Assembly (NCBI RefSeq): GCF_036227205.1
Contig: NZ_CP109442.1
Span: 1,922,001-1,986,000 of the forward strand
DNA from: Amycolatopsis sp. NBC_01480
Lineage (GTDB): Bacteria > Actinomycetota > Actinomycetes > Mycobacteriales > Pseudonocardiaceae
Direction of reading: 5' to 3'
DNA: 64,000 nt
Under the pieces are notes generated by a model. It was not told the origin of the DNA and did no database searches. It worked only from the letters and a program-made list of their open reading frames with translations. Below, one piece after another: positions 58,276 to 64,000 of the stretch; position 1 is the stretch's first letter; each line of letters starts with the position of its first letter. The translations under genes were made by a program, and so were the position numbers.

Positions 58276-59289
58276 TCAGGCGGCGACGACGCTCTGCGGG
58301 CCGCGCGCGGTGTGGGTCACGTGGGCGCCGCGGTCGGCGATCCACGCCAGCGCGGCGTCGGCCCGCTCGCCGCGGACGCCGAGGCGGAAGCGGCCGATCG
58401 GGGTGTCGCCGATGCGGGTCAGGCCGCCGCCGATGGTGGCGAGCTCGACGTCGAACCGGCCGGCCGCCTCGGGCAGCAACGCGCCCACCGACGCGAAGCC
58501 GATCAGCACCACGTCGGCCGAGCGGTCGTACTTCGCGGCCTGCGCCCGGGTCGTCTCGATCGCCGGCAGCACCGCCTGCGCGGTCCAGCTGCCCGGCGAC
58601 GCGATCAGGTCGAGCACCGTGCCGCGCTCGACGATGGCGCCTTCCTCCAGCACCGCGACGTCGTCGCAGACCCGGCGGACGACGCCCGCGTCCTGCGTGG
58701 TCACCAGCACCGTGACGCCCAGCTCGGCGCGCGCCCGGTCGAGCACGGCCAGCACGGCGCCGGCCTCCTCCGGGGCGATGCCCGCGGTCGGGTCGTCGGC
58801 GAGCAGCACGGCCGGTCCGGCCGCGAGCGCCTTGGCCACGGCGACCCGGCGCAGCTGGCCGTCGGTCAGCTCACCCGGGTGCTGGGCGGCCCGCGCGGTC
58901 AGCCCGGCCAGGTCGAGCAGCGAGCCGACGCGGCTGCGGCGCTGCGGGCCGTCGACGCCCAGCTGCTCCAGCGGGGTCGCGATGTTGCCGGCCACGGTGC
59001 GCTCGGCCAGCAGCTCCGGCTTGGTGCCGACGACACCGAGCTGGCGGCGGACCTCACGCAGCCGGCGGCCGTCGAGGGTGCCGGTGTTCAGGCCGTCGAG
59101 CCGCACGACGCCGCGGTCGGGGCGCTCCTGCAGCGCGATGCAGCGGGCGAGGGTCGACTTGCCGGAGCCGGCCGGGCCGACCACGCCGAAGAGGGAGCCG
59201 GCCTGCACGTCGACGCTCACGTCACGCAGCGCGGCGACCGGATTTCCGTTGAGGGGAAAGGATTTGGACACGTTTTCGACAGTGATCAC
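58276..59289 (-). CDS. MetN-like ABC ATPase with C-terminal NIL-type domain, motif-degenerate
   Basis: 337 aa. Walker A VVGPAGSGKSTLARCI is intact, but the signature is ELTDGQLRRVAVA (LSGGQ expected), and Walker B is VLLADDPTAG with Asp where the catalytic Glu should be. The C-terminal about 80 residues (ADVVLIGFASVGALLPEA, then GGGLTRIGDTPIGRFRLGVR) match the NIL ligand-binding domain of MetN. No MetI permease or MetQ lipoprotein gene is adjacent. The start is GTG 59289 with GGAG 6 nt upstream. A SAM riboswitch lies upstream, supporting a link to methionine. The degenerate motifs suggest weak ATPase activity or a regulatory role. Confidence 0.82.
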   Translation of the reverse strand: MITVENVSKSFPLNGNPVAALRDVSVDVQAGSLFGVVGPAGSGKSTLARCIALQERPDRGVVRLDGLNTGTLDGRRLREVRRQLGVVGTKPELLAERTVAGNIATPLEQLGVDGPQRRSRVGSLLDLAGLTARAAQHPGELTDGQLRRVAVAKALAAGPAVLLADDPTAGIAPEEAGAVLAVLDRARAELGVTVLVTTQDAGVVRRVCDDVAVLEEGAIVERGTVLDLIASPGSWTAQAVLPAIETTRAQAAKYDRSADVVLIGFASVGALLPEAAGRFDVELATIGGGLTRIGDTPIGRFRLGVRGERADAALAWIADRGAHVTHTARGPQSVVAA

Positions 59290-59347
59290 AAAGGGCTCCA
59301 AGCAGGGGGCGCAGCACCGTTGAGGGCGCGCCGGGCGTCACCGATTT

Positions 59348-59366
59348 ACCGTCCGAAAGGGACGGT
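59348..59366 (-). promoter_or_regulatory. Hairpin in riboswitch expression platform
   Basis: ACCGTCC and GGACGGT form a 7-bp stem with a 5-nt loop between the SAM aptamer and the MetN-like start. It may be the terminator or an alternative pairing element; no U-tract follows. The rest of 59290-59502 shows no gene. Confidence 0.4.
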
Positions 59367-59502
59367 GCTCAAGAAGAAAGCGGAAGAGAGATCAGGCGAT
59401 GACCATGGAGCGTCGACACGCACATACCGTGCGGCGACCTTCGTCGACTACGCGCCGCTTGGTGAGCAGGAGCGGGCGGGCTACCCTCTTCATCGGAAAC
59501 AG

Positions 59503-59593
59503 CCTCCATCGGTCCTGGCGGTAGCACCTGCCCTGCGGAGGGTGGTTGCTGCGACTTCGGCGAGCCAGGTCTCTCAGTCGCTCGGGATGGACA
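59503..59593 (-). promoter_or_regulatory. SAM riboswitch (S-box type) of the MetN-like gene
   Basis: On the minus strand, TCCATC opens P1 and pairs with GATGGA about 80 nt later. Inside are GACTGAGAGACCTGGCTCG, the conserved CAGCAACC and GGTGCTACCGCCAGGACC, the usual order of S-box SAM riboswitch elements. The ATPase gene starts 214 nt downstream, so SAM abundance should lower its expression. The aptamer class (SAM-I or the related SAM-IV) needs a covariance model. Confidence 0.8.
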
Positions 59594-59782
59594 TACCGAG
59601 TAAAGCCGATCCCATTGGGTGAACGCAAGCGCGTTGGTGCAGATCACACGAGTGGTGGCGCCCGGATACCGGAACACTCCGTCCTGCATCGCGGAACGTG
59701 AGGACGGTTCACCGGTCGGGCCGCTTGACACGACCGGCCGGGTCCCGATACCCGAGCTGCCGGGCGATTCCCCTGTGGACGG

Positions 59783-60025
59783 TCAGGAATCCTTCATCGG
59801 CGGCGCTTTTTTACGCCGCTCGTCGAGCACCGCCAGCACCGCGAACGCCACGACGATCACGCCGGCGGCCACCACGTAGCACCAGGGCGTGTCCAGATAG
59901 TTCGAAAACGCCAGCCAGCTCGGCTTCCCCTCGCCGAACGCCTTCGACAGGATCGGCACGACGCCCGCGCGGACGCCCACCACGCCGACGACCACCTCCC
60001 ACAGCCGGTACCAGCCCTCGTTCAT
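59783..60025 (-). CDS. 80-aa membrane protein under TetR control
   Basis: The short gene has a strong ribosome binding site (AGGAGGGGAC before ATG 60025). The protein starts MNEGWYRLWEVVVGVVGVRA and has a long hydrophobic segment (WCYVVAAGVIVVAFAVLAVL), then a charged C-terminus DERRKKAPPMKDS. One or two membrane helices are expected. I do not recognise a family. It is divergent from a TetR gene, with an inverted repeat in the short intergenic region. It could be a small stress or multidrug-related membrane protein; the function is unknown. Confidence 0.75.
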   Translation of the reverse strand: MNEGWYRLWEVVVGVVGVRAGVVPILSKAFGEGKPSWLAFSNYLDTPWCYVVAAGVIVVAFAVLAVLDERRKKAPPMKDS

Positions 60026-60037
60026 GTCCCCTCCTGA

Positions 60038-60053
60038 TGATACAGACGTATCA
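60038..60053. promoter_or_regulatory. TetR operator between small membrane gene and TetR gene
   Basis: TGATACAGACGTATCA is a 16-bp dyad with perfect 6-bp arms (TGATAC/GTATCA) in the 60-bp divergent space. A partial second site (GATACACTCGTACC) starts at 60054. It probably controls both genes. Confidence 0.65.
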
Positions 60054-60085
60054 GATACACTCGTACCATACAACCGAGGAGCACG

Positions 60086-60679
60086 ATGGCCAAGCGGGTG
60101 GACCACGACCAGCGCCGGCGTCAGATCGCCGAAGCGGTCTGGCGGATCGCCGCCGCCCGCGGCCTCGAGTCGGTGAGCATGCGCGAGGTCGCCGCCGAGG
60201 CCGGCGTCTCGCTGCGGCTGGTGCAGTACTACTTCGAGACGAAGCACAACCTGCTCGTCCTGGCCCTGCGCTACCTCCACGAGCAGGGCGAGCAACGGGC
60301 GCAGGCCCGCATCGCGGAGCTGCCGCAGGAGAGCCCGCGCGCGGTACTGCGCTCGGTGCTCACGGAACTGCTGCCACTGGACGAGGAACGCGCGCAGTCG
60401 CTGCGCGTGCACATCGCGTATTTCAGCCGCACGCACAGCGATCCTGAGCTGGCGAAGGTTTTCCTCGGCGAGGGGACACCGATCGAGGACCTGGTGACCG
60501 GTCTGCTGCCGGCGGCTTCACTCGTGCCCGGCGCGGACCCCCGGCACGAGGCGAACCTGCTCGTCTCCGGCATCACCGGGCTGGGCCTGGACGTCCTGCA
60601 CGACCGCTACCGGCCCGACGAGGTCATCGCCACCCTCGACTACCACCTCGACCGGTTGTTCGGCACCGCCGGAGCCTGA
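60086..60679 (+). CDS. TetR/AcrR-family transcriptional regulator
   Basis: 197 aa. The helix-turn-helix is RRRQIAEAVWRIAAARGLES followed by VSMREVAAEAGVSLRLVQYY (TetR N-domain). The C-terminal domain resembles BetI/AcrR-like actinobacterial regulators. ATG 60086 is preceded by GAGGAGC. It is divergent from the 80-aa membrane protein, with a 16-bp dyad between. It is convergent with rsmA. Confidence 0.9.
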   Translation: MAKRVDHDQRRRQIAEAVWRIAAARGLESVSMREVAAEAGVSLRLVQYYFETKHNLLVLALRYLHEQGEQRAQARIAELPQESPRAVLRSVLTELLPLDEERAQSLRVHIAYFSRTHSDPELAKVFLGEGTPIEDLVTGLLPAASLVPGADPRHEANLLVSGITGLGLDVLHDRYRPDEVIATLDYHLDRLFGTAGA

Positions 60680-60691
60680 CGGCGCCGTGGT

Positions 60692-61534
60692 TCAGACCTG
60701 TGCCGCGAGCCGTGCGAAGTCCTGCACGCCCAACTGCTCACCGCGGGTACGCGGGTCGATCCCCGCCGCCGTCAGCAGCTCACCCGCACGGTCCGCCGAC
60801 CCGGCCCAACCCGCCAACGCCGCACGCAAAGTCTTGCGGCGCTGCGAAAACGCGGCGTCCACGAGATCGAACAACGTCTTGCGATCGACGTCGGTCACCG
60901 GCGTCTCGGCCCGTTCGAAGGAGACCAGCGCCGAGTCGACGTTCGGGACCGGCCAGAAGACGTTGCGGGGCACGGCGGCGACCTTGCGGGCCGGGCCGTA
61001 CCAGGCGAGCTTCACGCTCGGCACGCCGTAGATGCGGCTGCCGGGGCCCGCGGCCATCCGGTCGGCCACCTCGGTCTGGACCATCACCAGCCCCCGCCGC
61101 AGCGAGGGCAGCTCGGCCAGCAGGTGCAGCACCACGGGCACCGCGACGTTGTACGGCAGGTTCGCGACCAGCGACACGGGCGCGGCCGGCAGATCCTCGG
61201 CCCGCACGCGCAACGCGTCCGCGCCGAGCACGGAAAGGCGCTCGGCCGCCTCGGGGGCCCGCTCGGCCGCGGTCTGCGGCAGGCGCTCGGCCAGCACCGG
61301 ATCGATCTCGACGGCGACGACGTCCGCGCCCGAGGCCAGCAGCCCCAGCGTCAGCGAGCCCAGCCCGGGCCCGACTTCGAGGACGACGTCCCCCGCGCCG
61401 ACCCCGGCCAGCTCGACGATGCGGCGAACCGTGTTGGGGTCGTGCACGAAGTTCTGCCCGAGCTTCTTCGTCGGGCGGACGTCGAGCTCGGCCGCCATCG
61501 CGCGGATCTCGGCAGGCCCCAGCAGTTCAACCAC
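60692..61534 (-). CDS. rsmA: RsmA (KsgA) 16S rRNA dimethyladenosine transferase
   Basis: 280 aa. SAM motif [17 protein letters not shown], catalytic [14 protein letters not shown], and the early [19 protein letters not shown] are all typical. It dimethylates A1518/A1519 (E. coli numbering) of 16S rRNA. The GTG start is 61534. It lies 38 bp after rpfB on the same strand, the conserved actinobacterial order tatD-rpfB-rsmA-ispE. Loss of this enzyme in other bacteria gives kasugamycin resistance. Confidence 0.96.
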   Translation of the reverse strand: MVELLGPAEIRAMAAELDVRPTKKLGQNFVHDPNTVRRIVELAGVGAGDVVLEVGPGLGSLTLGLLASGADVVAVEIDPVLAERLPQTAAERAPEAAERLSVLGADALRVRAEDLPAAPVSLVANLPYNVAVPVVLHLLAELPSLRRGLVMVQTEVADRMAAGPGSRIYGVPSVKLAWYGPARKVAAVPRNVFWPVPNVDSALVSFERAETPVTDVDRKTLFDLVDAAFSQRRKTLRAALAGWAGSADRAGELLTAAGIDPRTRGEQLGVQDFARLAAQV

Positions 61535-61572
61535 CGGCAGAGCCTACCGAGCCCTCGGTACGGGAGCGGAAC

Positions 61573-63369
<1,797 letters not shown>

Positions 63370-64000
63370 TCACGCTGGGAAACCGCCGGGGAGCCGGAAG
63401 ACCCGCTCGGCCGTGGTCCGGACCGCTTCGGCGACTTCGTGGACGCCTTCGCCCCTCAGCGCCGCGAGGTGCCGGACGGTGTAAGCCGCGCAGTACGGCT
63501 CGTTCGGCCGCCCACGGAACGGGTGGGGCGTCAGGAACGGCGCGTCCGTCTCGGCCAGGTACTGGCCCGCCGGGCAGATCCGCGCCGCCTCGTGCAGACC
63601 GCGCGCGTTCTTGAACGTGACCGTGCCGGCGAAGGACAACACGTAGCCGGCGTCGATGCAGCGGCGCGCGATGTGCTCGTCGCCGGAGAAGCAGTGGAAG
63701 ACGACGTCGTCCGGCGCGCCCTCTTCGTCCAGGATGCGCAGGACGTCCTCGTGCGCGTCGCGGTCGTGGATCATCAGCGGCTTGCCCACGCGCTTGGCGA
63801 GGTCGATGTGCCAGCGGAACGCGTCCTGCTGGGCGTCGTGCGGCGAGTAGTCCCAGTAGTAGTCGAGGCCGGTCTCGCCGACCGCGACCACTCGCTCGGC
63901 CTTCGCGAGACGCTCCACTTCGGACCGTTCCGCCTCGCCGAAGTCCTTGGTGCGCGTGGGATGCACGGCGACGGCGGCGAACACCCGGGCATCCCAGGTG
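63370..64000 (-). CDS. tatD: TatD-family DNase (partial, 5' end outside window)
   Basis: The C-terminal 209 residues are visible; the N-terminus is cut by the window edge. Motifs of the TatD amidohydrolase fold are present: VFAAVAVHPTRT, GETGLDYYWDYS, PLMIHDRDAHEDVLRIL, VVFHCFSGDEHIARRCIDAG and LAETDAPFLTPHPFRG. It should be a metal-dependent nuclease acting on DNA 3' ends. It leads the tatD-rpfB-rsmA-ispE series found in actinobacteria. The next gene, rpfB, starts after about 330 bp. Confidence 0.95.
   Translation of the reverse strand, partial: TWDARVFAAVAVHPTRTKDFGEAERSEVERLAKAERVVAVGETGLDYYWDYSPHDAQQDAFRWHIDLAKRVGKPLMIHDRDAHEDVLRILDEEGAPDDVVFHCFSGDEHIARRCIDAGYVLSFAGTVTFKNARGLHEAARICPAGQYLAETDAPFLTPHPFRGRPNEPYCAAYTVRHLAALRGEGVHEVAEAVRTTAERVFRLPGGFPA

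Noticed and set aside
59369..59731. Leftward 120-aa frame over the SAM riboswitch
   Set aside because: It is explained by the structured RNA leader; no start signal or domain.
59619..59879. Short rightward frame upstream of the TetR gene
   Set aside because: No ribosome binding site; it overlaps the 80-aa membrane gene on the other strand and shows no conserved motif.

Overview
The window is high-GC actinobacterial chromosome with GTG/TTG starts, many 4-bp ATGA/GTGA stop-start overlaps and Tat/lipoprotein signals. It most resembles a Pseudonocardiaceae genome such as Amycolatopsis. The housekeeping backbone keeps a gene order known from Mycobacterium and relatives: mazG - lipoprotein - mfd ... 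glmU - prs ... lipoprotein - rplY - pth ... acyl-AMP ligase ... ispE - rsmA - rpfB - tatD. The genus is an inference from gene content; no rRNA is present.

Left edge (1-7158): the end of efeO and the whole of efeB (iron/heme-linked Dyp peroxidase), a flavin-dependent monooxygenase, and a PPOX/F420 enzyme behind a MerR-type promoter. These are followed on the minus strand by a five-gene operon: ECF sigma, zinc-binding anti-sigma, ABC ATPase and two ABC permease-like membrane proteins.

The main item is a RiPP (ribosomally made, modified peptide) gene cluster at about 7515-24520, almost all on the minus strand. Read in the direction of transcription it holds two paralogous precursor peptides (46 and 50 aa, both missed by a long-ORF search), a perfect 36-bp palindrome, a cytochrome P450, a C39-peptidase ABC exporter and a partner ABC protein. 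Then come a fused E1-like/YcaO cyclodehydratase, a SagB-type azoline oxidase, a split LanB-type dehydratase (glutamylation protein plus a separate elimination protein), an ABC-2 transporter pair, a NarL-type two-component system and a 48-aa Lys/Asp-rich peptide gene. An orphan LuxR-type regulator lies convergently at the end. Only one SpaB_C-type protein is present and the dehydratase needs it for elimination, so no pyridine synthase is left. I therefore predict a linear azole/dehydroamino-acid peptide of the goadsporin type, not a macrocyclic thiopeptide. The C39 protease should cut after Gly-Gly in one leader and Ala-Ala in the other.

Middle (24730-44829): mazG, a SurA-like lipoprotein and mfd; a cyclase-family hydrolase, DedA-like protein, SAM methyltransferase and a second NarL-type two-component system; a sugar dehydrogenase lipoprotein, YjbR protein, and a divergent SDR/MarR pair; a decayed NUDIX gene, VOC protein, a desaturase with its TetR regulator, tRNA-Gln, a GGDEF protein, glmU and prs.

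Right (44844-64000): an F420-type oxidoreductase, a TetR/acyl-CoA synthetase divergon with tandem operators, a secreted lipase, an NAD(P)-binding protein, a lipoprotein, rplY, pth, a small DivIVA-like protein, an acyl-AMP ligase, an ABC-F protein and ispE. A SAM-riboswitch-controlled MetN-like ATPase, a TetR/small membrane protein divergon, rsmA, rpfB and partial tatD complete the window.

Two families of near-perfect palindromes (three and two copies) sit at gene 3' ends and probably work as mobile or amplified terminators.
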